Assembly: GCA_963707665.1 (NCBI GenBank)
Contig: CAVPQU010000008.1
Location: 1-36,020, forward strand
Direction of reading: 5' to 3'
Length of the DNA: 36,020 nucleotides
Origin: DATJCV01 sp963707665
GTDB taxonomy: Bacteria > Pseudomonadota > Gammaproteobacteria > Burkholderiales > Burkholderiaceae_D
This document shows, piece by piece, positions 14,333 through 23,342 of the stretch. Position numbers and translations under genes: made by a program. The notes beneath the pieces are model-generated. The model had not been told where the DNA came from and searched no databases. It was given only the letters and a program-made list of their open reading frames with translations. Each line of letters begins with the position of its first letter. Positions within the stretch are counted from its first letter, which is position 1.

Positions 14333-14379
14333 TTGGCCGCTTTTGGCCGACTGCCGGCATACATATAAGCTTTCACTCT

Positions 14380-14393
14380 GACCGGTAAGCGCC
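14380..14393 (+). repeat. 14-bp direct repeat, right copy
   Basis: GACCGGTAAGCGCC, identical to 2368-2381. The 14333-14564 stretch otherwise has no gene; it starts with the GGCCGCTTTTGGCC tail shared by all three integrase relics. Confidence 0.4.
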
Positions 14394-14564
14394 AACAAGC
14401 GGACATCGGCCGCACCATCGACGCTATCCATGGGTCAGAAAAGAGCCGGCCAAGTGGTCAGCCCTCCATTTCCGAAACTCCCTCGAATTTCCTTATAGGC
14501 CAGTTGCACCAACTTGCGCTCTCCAGTTGCAAACTTATGGCGCGAGTTGCACAAATTTTGGCTT

Positions 14565-15450
14565 CTACGAGTCGGCGCCAAAAAACTCCAGCATCTCCGC
14601 CAATAGCAATTGCGGCACCTGCTCCGGAATGAAATGGCCGGCCGGCAAGCTCCTGCCGCTGACTGGCAGCGCGCATTTCGCCTGCCAATCCCGCGAGCGG
14701 ATCGAACAAACGCTCGATCACGCCCTGTTCGCCCCATACCACATGGGTCGGGCAGGCGATCTTGCGGCTGTCGTGATCGCGGTCGTGTTCGAGATCGATC
14801 GCGGCGGCGGCGCGATAATCTTCGCAGGCGGCGTGAATCGCCTGTGGCGTGCAGAAGCAGCGCTCGTATTCGGCCATCGCCGCCGGATCGATATGGCCTG
14901 CGCCCTGTGAGCCCCAGCCGCCCAGCGTGGTATGCAGAAAAAACGCGGCGCTGTTGCCGATCAGCGTTTCCGGCAGCGGCGCCGGCTGGATCAGGAAGAA
15001 CCAGTGGTAATAGGCGGTGGCGAAGGCCTGGTCGGTGTGTTCATACATGGTGCGGGTCGGCGCGATGTCGATCAGCATCAGCTTTTGCACCGCGGCCGGA
15101 TGGTCCAGCGCCAGCCGGTGGGCGACGCGGCCGCCGCGGTCGTGGCCGCATAGCAGGAACGAGGCAAAGCCGAGCGCGCCCATCACTTCGAGCATGTCCT
15201 GCGCCATCGCGCGCTTCGAATAATTGCTGTGATCGGGCAAGCCGGGCGGCTTGGAAGAATCGCCGTAGCCGCGCAGGTCCGGCATCACCAGCGTGTAATG
15301 GCGCGCCAGTTCATCGGCGATCTTGTGCCAGATCACATGGGTCTGCGGAAAGCCGTGCAGCAGCAATAGCGGCGGCCCGCTGCCGCCGTGGCGCAGGTGG
15401 ATCGTGACGCCGTTGGCTTCTATCCGCTCGCGCTTGAATGCGGTCAGCAT
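14565..15450 (-). pseudogene. Alpha/beta hydrolase, fluoroacetate dehalogenase-like, one frameshift
   Basis: Alpha/beta hydrolase close to haloacetate/fluoroacetate dehalogenases: oxyanion segment LLLLHGFPQTHVIWHK, MPDLRGYGDSSKPPG, nucleophile elbow CGHDRGGRVAHRLALDHP (Asp nucleophile), and WGEQGVIERLFDP near the acid residue. After FDPLAG one extra T (near 14690) shifts the frame. Restored, it continues WQAKCALPVSGRSLPAGHFI PEQVPQLLLAEMLEFFGADS with the His of the triad (GHFIPEQ) and a stop at 14565. Uncorrected, the frame runs to 14458 without the His. The start ATG (15450) overlaps the pncC stop (TGATG), so the two are translationally coupled. This could be a sequence error in a live gene. 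Confidence 0.85.
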
Positions 15451-15935
15451 CACTGCCGCGCCAGGAAGCGCAGCAGGCCCTGCAGCGCATGTTGGACGGT
15501 CTGTGCACGCACCGCTTGGCGGTCGCCGGCAAACACCAGGCGCTCGGTATGGCTGGCATGGGCGCTGGCCCAGCCGAAACAGACGGTGCCGACCGGCTTG
15601 CCGGGCACCGCGCCGCCCGGCCCGGCAATGCCGGTGGTGGAGAGCGCGACGTGGGCGTTGCTGTTGGACAAGGCGCCTTCCGCCATCGCCGCCGCGATTT
15701 CCTCGCTGACGGCGCCATGCTGCGCGATCAGCGCCGCCGGGACGTCCAGCAATTCGATCTTCGATTCCGTCGAGTAGGTGACGAAGCCGCAATCGAACCA
15801 TTCGGACGAGCCGGCGATCTCGGTGATCGCCTGCGAAATGCCACCACCGGTGCAGGATTCCGCGGTCGCCAGCAGCCAGCCTTTTTCCTGCAGGGCGCGG
15901 CCGGTGCGGGCCGCCAGATCAACGATGTCGTCCAT
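15450..15935 (-). CDS. pncC: Nicotinamide-nucleotide amidohydrolase PncC (CinA C-terminal type)
   Basis: 161-residue stand-alone CinA C-terminal domain, which deamidates NMN to NaMN in pyridine-nucleotide salvage. Key segments: LLATAESCTGGGISQAI (catalytic Ser region), GFVTYSTESKIELLDV, and HVALSTTGIAGPGGAVPGKP with the conserved Gly-Pro loop, then VGTVCFGWA. The length is normal. In related bacteria this gene follows thiL-pgpA; here 8 kb separates them, filled by the 5-oxoprolinase and TRAP genes. The stop overlaps the start of the downstream hydrolase. Confidence 0.93.
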   Translation of the reverse strand: MDDIVDLAARTGRALQEKGWLLATAESCTGGGISQAITEIAGSSEWFDCGFVTYSTESKIELLDVPAALIAQHGAVSEEIAAAMAEGALSNSNAHVALSTTGIAGPGGAVPGKPVGTVCFGWASAHASHTERLVFAGDRQAVRAQTVQHALQGLLRFLARQ

Positions 15936-16058
15936 ACGGGATGCTCCTGGTCTGGTTATGGGAAAGCGGGCGCCGGCCCGTTTGAGCCGCGTTGCCGGAC
16001 CACTTTACCATTCCGCCTTGGCCCGTGCACCTTGGGCCGCCGGCAAACCGCGGCCGAC

Positions 16059-19000
16059 CTAGCCGATGGCCTCCTGCTCTGGCGCATCGGAGCGCGCCGC
16101 CGCCGCGCCGAAGCCGCCGCCGCCCGGCGTTTCGATGACGAACACGTCGCCCGGCTGCATCTCGGTGCTGGCGACGAAGCCCAGTTCTTCGCGGCTGCCG
16201 TCGCTGCGCAGCACGTAGTTGCGGCCGCAGCGGCCCGGCTCGCCGCCGGCCAGCGCCGAACGGCGGCACGATCCGGTTGTTGGACAGGATCGACGCCGTC
16301 ATCGGTTCCAGGAAGCGGATCTTGCGCACGCCGCCATTGCCGCCGCGCCAGCGGCCGCGGCCGCCCGAGCCGGCGCTGATCTCGTAGCTTTCCAGCCGCA
16401 CCGGATAGCGCCATTCGAGGATTTCCGGATCGGTCAGGCGCGAGTTGGTCATGTGCGTCTGCACCACGTCGGTGCCGTCGAAGCCGTTGCCGGCGCCGGA
16501 GCCGCCCGAGATGGTTTCGTAGTACTGATAGCGGTCGTTGCCGAAGGTGAAGTTGTTCATCGTCCCGGGCGCCGACGCCAGCACGCCGAGCGCGCCGTAC
16601 AGCGCATTGGTGATGCAGCTGGAGGTTTCGACGTTGCCCGACACCACGGCGGCCGGATAGCGCGGGTTCAGCATCGAGCCTTCCGGGATGATCACGTTCA
16701 GCGGCTTCAGGCAGCCGGCGTTCAGCGGGATGTCGTCGTCGACCAGGCGTGCGGAACACATACAGCACCGCCGCCATGCAGATCGCGCTGGGCGCATTGA
16801 AGTTGTTCGGCAACTGCGGCGAGGTGCCGGTGAAGTCGATGTCGGCGGTGCGCGCCGCATGGTCGACGCGGATCGCGACCTTGATGACGGCGCCGTTGTC
16901 GAGCCGGTATTCGTAGCGGGAATCGGTCAAGCGCGGTGATCACGCGCCGCACCGCTTCCTCGGCGTTGTCCTGCACGTGCTGCATGTAGGCCTGCACCAC
17001 GTCGAGGCCGAAGTGCTCGACCATCTTCAGCAGTTCCTCGACGCCTTTCTGGTTGGCGGCGATCTGCGCCTGCAGGTCGGCCAGGTTCTGCCTGACGTTG
17101 CGCGCCGGGTATTTGCCGGACGACAGCAGGGCGATGGTTTCGCGCTCCAGCAGGCGGCCGCCGCGCACCAGCTGGAAGTTGTTGATCAGCACGCCTTCTT
17201 CCTCGACCACGGTGCTGTCGGGCGGCATCGAGCCGGGCGTGATGCCGCCGATGTCCGCATGATGGCCGCGCGAGCCGACATAGAACAGCACTTCGCTTGC
17301 CGGCGGCGTCGAAGACCGGCGTGATCACGGTGACGTCCGGCAGGTGGGTGCCGCCGTGGTAGGGGTCGTTCAGCATGTAGACGTCGCCCGGCTGCATGCG
17401 TCGCGGCGTTTTCGCGGATCACGGTCTTGATGCTTTCGCCCATCGAGCCGAGGTGCACCGGGATGTGCGGCGCGTTGGCGATCAGGTTGCCGTCGGCGTC
17501 GAACAAGCGCGCACGAGAAGTCGAGGCGCTCCTTGATGTTGACCGAGAACGCGGTGTTCTGCAGCCGCAGTCCCATCTGTTCGGCGATCGACATGAACAG
17601 GTTGTTGAACACTTCCAGCATCACCGGGTCGGCGCTGGTGCCGATCGCCTTGCGCGCGCGGCGCGCCTCGATGCGCGTCAGCACCAGATGGTTCAGGGCG
17701 GTGACTTCGGCGCTCCAGCCCGGCTCGATGACGTTGGTCGCATTTTTTTCGGCGATGATCGCCGGCCCGCGCACGACGTCGCCGGGCCGCATGTCTTCGC
17801 GCAGGAACAGCGCGGTGTCGTGCCAGGCGCCGCCTGAAAACAATCGCACGGTTTCGGCGGCGCGCAGCGGGCCGGGACGGGCGGCGAAGGCTTCCGGCGC
17901 CGCGGCGGCATTGCCCGAGGCGCCGATCGCCTCGACCGAGACCGCTTCGACGATCAGCGCCTTGTCCGGCATCAGGAACGAATAGCGCTGCTTGTACGCG
18001 GCTTCGAACTGGCCGACCATGTTGGCCACCGTATCGAACGGGACCACGATCACCGAATCGGTGCCTTCGTAGCGCAGATGGGCGCGCTCGATCACCTCGA
18101 TGCGGGCCGGCTCGACGCCTTGCGCCAGCAGGTCGCCGCTGGCCGCGGCCGCCAGCGCTGCCAGTTTGTCGCGCAGGGTGGCGAGCGCGGCCGGCGCCAG
18201 CGCGATTTCCAGCGCCTGCTCGCGCATCGCGGTCTGGTCGGCCAGGCCCATGCCGTAGGCCGACAGCACGCCGGCGAACGGATGGGCGAACACGCGCGTC
18301 ATGCCGAGCGCATCGGCCACCAGGCAGGCATGCTGGCCGCCGGCGCCGCCGAAGGTGGACAGCGTGTATTCGGTCACGTCATGGCCGCGCTGCACCGAAA
18401 TGAACTTGATCGCGTTGGCCATGTTGCCGACCGCGATCTCGATGAAGCCCTCGGCCACTTCTTCCGGCGTGCGGCGCTGGCCGGTCGCTTGGTAGATGTC
18501 TTCGGCCATCTCGGCGAATTTTTCGCGCCACCACGTCGCGGTCCAGCGTCTGGTCGGCGTTCGGGCCGAACACCGCCGGGAAATAGCGCGGCTGAATCTT
18601 GCCCAGCATGACATTGCAGTCGGTCACCGTCAGCGGGCCGCCGCGCCGGTAGCTGGCCGGGCCGGGATTGGCGCCGGCGCTGTCGGGACCGACCCGAAAG
18701 CGCGTGCCGTCGAAATGCAGGATCGAGCCGCCGCCGGCGGCCACCGTGTGGATGCTCATCATCGGCGCGCGCATGCGCACGCCGGCCACCTGGGTCTCGA
18801 ATTCGCGCTCGAACTCGCCGGCGTAGTGCGAGACGTCGGTCGAGGTGCCGCCCATGTCGAAGCCGATGATCTTGTCGAAGCCGGCGGCCTGCGCGGTGCG
18901 CGCCATGCCGACGATGCCGCCGGCCGGGCCGGACAGGATCGAATCCTTGCCCTGGAAGCGATGGGCGTCGGTCAGGCCGCCGTTGCTTTGCATGAACAAC

Positions 19001-19734
19001 AGGCGCACGCCTTCCATCTGGGCCGCGACCTGGTCGACGTAGCGGCGCAGGATCGGCGACAGGTAGGCGTCGACCACGGTGGTGTCGCCGCGCGACACCA
19101 GCTTCATCAGCGGGCTGACCTGGTGCGACAGCGATATCTGGGTAAAGCCGATCTCGGCGGCGATGCGGCCGATCGCCTGCTCGTGCTGCGGATAGCGGTA
19201 GCCGTGCATCAGCACGACCGCCAGCGCCCGATAGCCGTCGGCGTACAGCCGCGCCAGTTCGCGCCGCACTTGGCTTTCATCCAGCGGCTGCAGCAGATCG
19301 CCGTGGGCGTCGAGGCGCTCTTCGACTTCGACCACAGTTTGGTACAGCAACTCGGGCAGCACGATCTGGCGGTCGAACAGGCGCGGCCGGTTCTGGTAGG
19401 CGATGCGCAGCGCATCGCCAAAGCCGCGGGTGATCAGCAGGGCGGTGGGATCGCCCTTGCGCTCCAGCAGCGCGTTGGTGGCCACCGTGGTGCCCATCTT
19501 CACCGCTTCCACCTGTTGCGGCGAAATGGGAACGCCGGCATCGAGTTGCAGCAGGCGGCGGATGCCGGCCACCGCCGCATCCTGGTACTGCTCCGGGTTT
19601 TCCGACAGCAGCTTGTGTGTCAGCAGCGTGCCGTCCGGCTGGCGCGCGACGATGTCGGTAAAGGTGCCGCCGCGGTCGATCCAGAATTGCCAGCGCTGCT
19701 CCTGGTCGTTGCGGGGGAATTGCTCTTGTCTCAT
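16059..19734 (-). pseudogene. 5-oxoprolinase (ATP-hydrolysing), fused HyuA-HyuB, seven single-base insertions
   Basis: Restored length is about 1220 residues, that of eukaryote-type 5-oxoprolinase (OPLAH). Cytosolic enzyme that opens 5-oxo-L-proline to glutamate with ATP. N-terminal HyuA half: WIDRGGTFTDIVA, with Arg as in oxoprolinases rather than the DVGGTFTD of N-methylhydantoinases; KMGTTVATNALLERKGD; LSGPAGGIVGMA; GFDMGGTSTDVS; VGPDSAGANPGPASY. C-terminal HyuB half: LNDPYHGGTHLPDVTV, GSRGHHADIGGITPGSMPP, GTSPQLPNNFNAP, SGGSGAGNGFDG, HMTNSRLTDPEILEWRYPV. The frame changes near 18531, 17511, 17393, 17297, 16925, 16750 and 16255; each is repaired by deleting one base. Start at 19734 (MRQEQFPRN). 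Divergent from dctP. Confidence 0.9.
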
Positions 19735-19789
19735 GGTGGGTTCGCCCTTCTCTCTTTGAAATGACACGCCGTGCGCCAATTTGCATCGA

Positions 19790-19880
19790 ATCGCAATAAT
19801 AACGAAACATAATATAATTTGTTGACATTTTATTTATGTGACGATTAAGATTCAATAAAAATTCAAACAATGGAGGCAGC
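19790..19880. promoter_or_regulatory. AT-rich divergent promoter region
   Basis: The 434-bp gap between the oxoprolinase and dctP contains a markedly AT-rich block in otherwise GC-rich DNA. TTGACA (19822-19827) is followed after 17 bp by TTAAGA, a plausible plus-strand promoter. Minus-strand TATATT/TATTAT hexamers overlap it. It probably serves both directions and is the likely site for the winged-helix regulator. Confidence 0.5.
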
Positions 19881-20063
19881 ATGAGAGCAATCCTGCAAGC
19901 AGCGCACAGCGCCCCCAGGCGTACCGTGGGCGCCTTCTCCGCGCCTGCGACGGCGCGGTCCGGCGTGGCCACAGCCGCTGCCGTTTATCCGCAAAAAATT
20001 CCAAAGGCAATATCCCTAGGTTTAAGGCACGCATTGGGCAGCCAAATGCGGTATTTTTCGTGA
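19881..20063 (+). CDS. Possible small leader ORF, 60 aa
   Basis: An ATG preceded by GGAGG (19872-19876) lies about 30 bp after the putative -10. The frame encodes MRAILQAAHSAPRRTVGAFS ... ALGSQMRYFS. It is basic and Ala-rich with no recognisable domain. Position and ribosome site favour translation, while composition argues for chance. It may be a leader of dctP or nothing. Confidence 0.25.
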   Translation: MRAILQAAHSAPRRTVGAFSAPATARSGVATAAAVYPQKIPKAISLGLRHALGSQMRYFS

Positions 20064-20168
20064 TGGCTGTTGCCATTGCGAAACACAGGCTGCGCGCGGG
20101 AGAGGCAGTGGTTGGTCCGGCAGCAAAAATAGAGCAGTGACTATTTATCGATAACAAAGGAGATGGCA

Positions 20169-21140
20169 ATGAAACAGATGCGCAAAATCATCATGATGAC
20201 GACTCTGCTGGCGGCTTCGCAGGCGGTGCTGGCCGATGCCAAGTGGGATTTCCCGACCGCTTATCCGGCCAGCAGCTTCCATACCGAAAATATCCAGCAG
20301 TTCGCGGCCGAGATCGACAAGGCGTCCGGCGGCAAGCTCAAAATGACGGTCCATCCGAACGGCTCGCTCTACAAGGCCAACGAAATCAAGCGCGCGATCC
20401 AGACCGGGCAGGCGCAGATCGGCGAAATCCTGCTGTCGGGCGCTTCCAACGAAAACCCGATTTTCGGCGTCGATTCGGTGCCGTTCCTGGCGACCAGCTA
20501 TGCCGATGCGAAAAAGCTGGCGGCGGCTTCGCGCCCGGCCACGGAAAAACTGCTGGCGGCGCAAGGCATGAAGCTGCTGTACCTGTCGCCGTGGCCGCCG
20601 CAAGGCTTGTTTTCGACCAAGCCGGTGAATTCGGTGGCCGACCTGCGCGGCACCAAGATGCGCGCCTACAATCCGGCCACCAGCCGCATCGCGCAACTGG
20701 TCAAGGCGCAGCCGGCGACGATCCAGCTGGCCGAACTGGGCCAGGCGCTGGCCACCGGCGCGGTCGACAATTTCCTGACGTCGACCGCCAGCGGCATCGA
20801 AAACAAGCTGTACGAGCAGACCAAGTTTTTTTATGACGTCAACGCCTGGGTGCCGAAAAACGCCGTGATCGTCAGCCAGAAGGCGCTCGACGGCCTCGAT
20901 CCGGCGACCCGCGACGCCGTGCTGAAGGCAGCCGAAGCGGCCGAAGTGCGCGCCTGGAAAAACAGCGAGCAAAAAGACCGCGAATACGCCAGCCAGCTGG
21001 CCGCCAACGGCATGAAAGTGGCCAGCCCGTCGCCGCAGTTCCAGGCCGAGCTGAAAGCGGTCGGCGACACCATGACCGCCGAATGGCTGAAATCGGCCGG
21101 CGATGAAGGCAAGCACATCGTCGACGCCTACAAGAAGTAA
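20169..21140 (+). CDS. dctP: TRAP transporter solute-binding protein (pyroglutamate-type)
   Basis: Periplasmic DctP-family receptor, about 323 residues, with a signal peptide (MKQMRKIIMMTTLLAASQAV LA). The mature start DAKWDFPTAYPASSFHTEN, then GSLYKANEIKRAIQTGQAQI and FGVDSVPFLATSYADAKKL, closely follow the Bordetella pertussis DctP6/DctP7 group as I remember it, whose structures contain pyroglutamate. The ligand-clamping Arg is in TKMRAYNPATSR. I chose the ATG at 20169 over 20163 because AAAGGAG (20156-20162) is then correctly spaced. It heads the dctPQM operon opposite a 5-oxoprolinase, which supports 5-oxoproline as substrate. Substrate assignment is inference. Confidence 0.9.
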   Translation: MKQMRKIIMMTTLLAASQAVLADAKWDFPTAYPASSFHTENIQQFAAEIDKASGGKLKMTVHPNGSLYKANEIKRAIQTGQAQIGEILLSGASNENPIFGVDSVPFLATSYADAKKLAAASRPATEKLLAAQGMKLLYLSPWPPQGLFSTKPVNSVADLRGTKMRAYNPATSRIAQLVKAQPATIQLAELGQALATGAVDNFLTSTASGIENKLYEQTKFFYDVNAWVPKNAVIVSQKALDGLDPATRDAVLKAAEAAEVRAWKNSEQKDREYASQLAANGMKVASPSPQFQAELKAVGDTMTAEWLKSAGDEGKHIVDAYKK

Positions 21141-21157
21141 AAAAATAAAAACAAGAA

Positions 21158-21179
21158 GGCCGCCGAGGATTCGGCGGCC
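21158..21179 (+). promoter_or_regulatory. Hairpin in the dctP-dctQ gap
   Basis: Perfect 9-bp stem GGCCGCCGA / TCGGCGGCC with a GGAT loop and no U-run after it. Such structures behind binding-protein genes protect the 3' end of the upstream message and lower downstream expression. Confidence 0.65.
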
Positions 21180-21200
21180 TCATTGATTCAGGAGACGGCA

Positions 21201-21713
21201 ATGAGAGCTTTGCTCGACGGTTTTTACAGGGGGCTGCTTTATCTGGCGGCGCTGGCGATGGTGGCGACGCTGGCAACCATCATGCTCGGCGTGGCGGGAC
21301 GGCAGTTCGGTTTCGATATCCCCGGCCTGGATGCCTACGCCGGCTATTCGATCGCGGCGGCGCTGTTCCTGGCATTGCCGGCGACCTTGCGCAACGGCGA
21401 CCATATCCGTGTCACGCTGATCCTGAACAAGCTGCGCGGCACGCCGCGCAAGATCCTCGACTACTGGTGCCTGCTGGCGGCGTCCGGCTTGTCGCTCTAC
21501 TTCGCCTATTACGCGGTGCGGCTGGTGTGGGTGTCCTACATTACGCACGACGTCTCGCCGGCCAGCGATGCCAGCCTGCTGTGGATTCCGCAGCTGTCGA
21601 TGGCGCTCGGCTGCATCGGACTGGCGCTGGCCTTCGTCGAAGAGCTGATCCGCAAATGCCTCGGCGAAGAGCGGCTGCTCGATGCGGCCGCCGAAATGGC
21701 CCGCACCGAATAA
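21201..21713 (+). CDS. dctQ: TRAP transporter small permease
   Basis: About 170 residues with four transmembrane helices (GLLYLAALAMVATLATIMLG; YSIAAALFLALPATLRNGDH; WCLLAASGLSLYFAYYAV; IPQLSMALGCIGLALAFVEE). It contains the family's first-helix GVAGRQF segment and the NGDHIRVTLI segment. The ATG at 21201 follows AGGAGACGGCA; the frame extends upstream to a TTG at 21183 that has no ribosome site. It is the membrane scaffold that pairs with DctM. It ends 13 bases before dctM, so the genes are co-translated. Confidence 0.92.
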   Translation: MRALLDGFYRGLLYLAALAMVATLATIMLGVAGRQFGFDIPGLDAYAGYSIAAALFLALPATLRNGDHIRVTLILNKLRGTPRKILDYWCLLAASGLSLYFAYYAVRLVWVSYITHDVSPASDASLLWIPQLSMALGCIGLALAFVEELIRKCLGEERLLDAAAEMARTE

Positions 21714-21726
21714 TCAGGAGAACAAG

Positions 21727-23022
21727 ATGGATCTATTCATTACCGTGCTCCTGATCGGATTGCTGCTGGCGACGCTCGGCTCCGGTCTGTGGATCGGGCT
21801 GTCGCTGCTGGGCGTCGCCGTGTTCGCGATGGAATTCCTGACCAGTAAACCGGCCGGCGACAGCATGGTCTTCACCATCTGGGGCTCGACGTCGAGCTGG
21901 ACTCTGACCGCGCTGCCGCTCTTTCTGTGGATGGGCGAAATCCTGTTCCGCAGCAAGCTGTCGGAAGACATGTTCAAGGGCCTGGCGCCATGGCTCGACC
22001 GCCTGCCAGGGCGTCTGCTGCACGTCAACATCATCGGCTGCACCATCTTCGCGGCGGTGTCCGGCTCCTCGGCCGCCACCTGCGCGACGATCGGCAAGAT
22101 CGCGCTGCCGGAACTGAAGAAGCGCGGCTACCCGGAAGACATCACGCTCGGCACGCTGGCCGGCGCCGGCACGCTCGGCCTTTTGATCCCGCCGTCGATC
22201 ATCATGATCGTCTACGGCGTCGCCGCCAACGTCTCGATCGCCAAGCTGTTCATCGCCGGCGTGTTGCCCGGCCTGTTGCTGGCGACACTGTTCATGGGCT
22301 ACGTGATGGTCTGGTCGCTGCTGCATCCGGGCGCAATTCCGGCGTCCGAGGGCAAGACCAGCCTGCGCGAAAAGCTCCACGCCTCGCGCCACCTGATCCC
22401 GGTGGTCAGCCTGATCGGGCTGGTGCTCGGTTCGATCTATTCCGGCATCGCCACCGCGACCGAAGCGGCGGCCTTCGGCGTCGCCGGTTCGCTGATCCTG
22501 GCGCGCATCGAAGGCTCCTTGCGCTGGGAAACCTTCGTCAGCGGCCTGCTGGGCGCGACCCGCATCTATTGCATGATCGGCCTGATCCTGGGCGGCGCCG
22601 CGTTCCTGACGCTGGCGATGGGCTTCATCGGCCTGCCGCGCCATCTGGCGGAATTCGTCGGCACGCTGAATCTGTCGCCGTTCATGCTGATCCTGTGCCT
22701 GATGGTGCTGTTCATCGTGCTCGGCTGCTTCCTGGACGGAATTTCGATGGTGGTGCTGACCATCTCGGTGCTGCTGCCGACCATCGAAAAGGCCGGCATC
22801 GACCTGATCTGGTTCGGCATCTTCATCGTGCTGGTGGTCGAAATGGCGCAGATCACGCCGCCGGTCGGCTTCAACCTGTTCGTGCTGCAGGGATTGACGA
22901 AAAGGGAAATCACCTACATCGCGCGCACCGCGTTGCCGCTGTTCGTGCTGATGATGGTGGCGGTGCTGCTGGTCTATTTTTTCCCGCAGATCGTCATGCT
23001 GCTGCCGCAGAAGATGGGCTAG
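21727..23022 (+). CDS. dctM: TRAP transporter large permease
   Basis: 431 residues with about 12 transmembrane helices and two inverted halves, normal for DctM. Recognisable segments: TALPLFLWMGEILFRSKLSE, FAAVSGSSAATCATIGKIAL PELKKRGY (first Na+/substrate hairpin), GAGTLGLLIPPSIIMIVYGV, YSGIATATEAAAFGVAGSLI, and near the end LVVEMAQITPPVGFNLFVLQ (second hairpin). It couples Na+ entry to uptake of the acid bound by DctP. A ribosome site (AGGAGAACAAG) precedes the ATG. A possible terminator lies after the gene at 23165-23208. Confidence 0.95.
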   Translation: MDLFITVLLIGLLLATLGSGLWIGLSLLGVAVFAMEFLTSKPAGDSMVFTIWGSTSSWTLTALPLFLWMGEILFRSKLSEDMFKGLAPWLDRLPGRLLHVNIIGCTIFAAVSGSSAATCATIGKIALPELKKRGYPEDITLGTLAGAGTLGLLIPPSIIMIVYGVAANVSIAKLFIAGVLPGLLLATLFMGYVMVWSLLHPGAIPASEGKTSLREKLHASRHLIPVVSLIGLVLGSIYSGIATATEAAAFGVAGSLILARIEGSLRWETFVSGLLGATRIYCMIGLILGGAAFLTLAMGFIGLPRHLAEFVGTLNLSPFMLILCLMVLFIVLGCFLDGISMVVLTISVLLPTIEKAGIDLIWFGIFIVLVVEMAQITPPVGFNLFVLQGLTKREITYIARTALPLFVLMMVAVLLVYFFPQIVMLLPQKMG

Positions 23023-23084
23023 CACGGCGGCGGCGAGGGCGCCTCTGGCTTGCTCCCGGTTTCGTATTCAAGTCAATGAATATG

Positions 23085-23145
23085 GGGAGTATATGTAATT
23101 TTAATAATGTTTTCCTCCGGGATATTGGCATATATGGAGGAGTAT
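23085..23145 (+). repeat. GGGAGTAT-paired element, copy A
   Basis: Opens with GGGAGTAT (23085-23092) and closes with AGGAGTAT (23138-23145), start to start 53 bp, with CCGGGATA and GCAT inside. It matches copies B (28329) and C (29477, minus). It lies upstream of the winged-helix regulator on the same strand. Confidence 0.75.
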
Positions 23146-23164
23146 ATGGAAGTTAAGCGTTGCG

Positions 23165-23208
23165 GCGCAGTGGCCGCCGCAGCGTTCCGGACACGGCGGC
23201 CACTGCGC
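23165..23208. terminator. Long perfect hairpin between dctM and regulator
   Basis: GCGCAGTGGCCGCCG (23165-23179) and its exact complement (23194-23208) form a 15-bp stem with a 14-base loop. There is no U-run. It probably marks the end of the dctPQM message or protects it from decay. The 23023-23342 gap holds no gene. Confidence 0.5.
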
Positions 23209-23342
23209 AAAGCCCCTGCTGTTGCCGCCGCCGCATCGCCGGCGTGGCGATTGGGCGGCCGCCTTTCTGCGGGTAAGATGCGGAATGTCGGCCGCAGGCG
23301 CGCATCAGACCGCGGCCATCGATCCATATCCGGAGTTTTGTC

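Noticed and set aside
14458..15801. 447-aa CinA-hydrolase fusion
   Set aside because: The frame crosses pncC out of phase; pncC and the hydrolase overlap by TGATG as separate genes.
16059..19734. Separate hyuA and hyuB genes (N-methylhydantoinase)
   Set aside because: No start or ribosome site between the halves, and the DRGGTFTD start with ~1220-residue length fits fused 5-oxoprolinase.
18496..19764. 422-codon plus-strand frame inside the oxoprolinase gene
   Set aside because: His/Gln/Ala-rich product typical of antisense reading of GC-rich coding DNA; the minus-strand product has strong family motifs.
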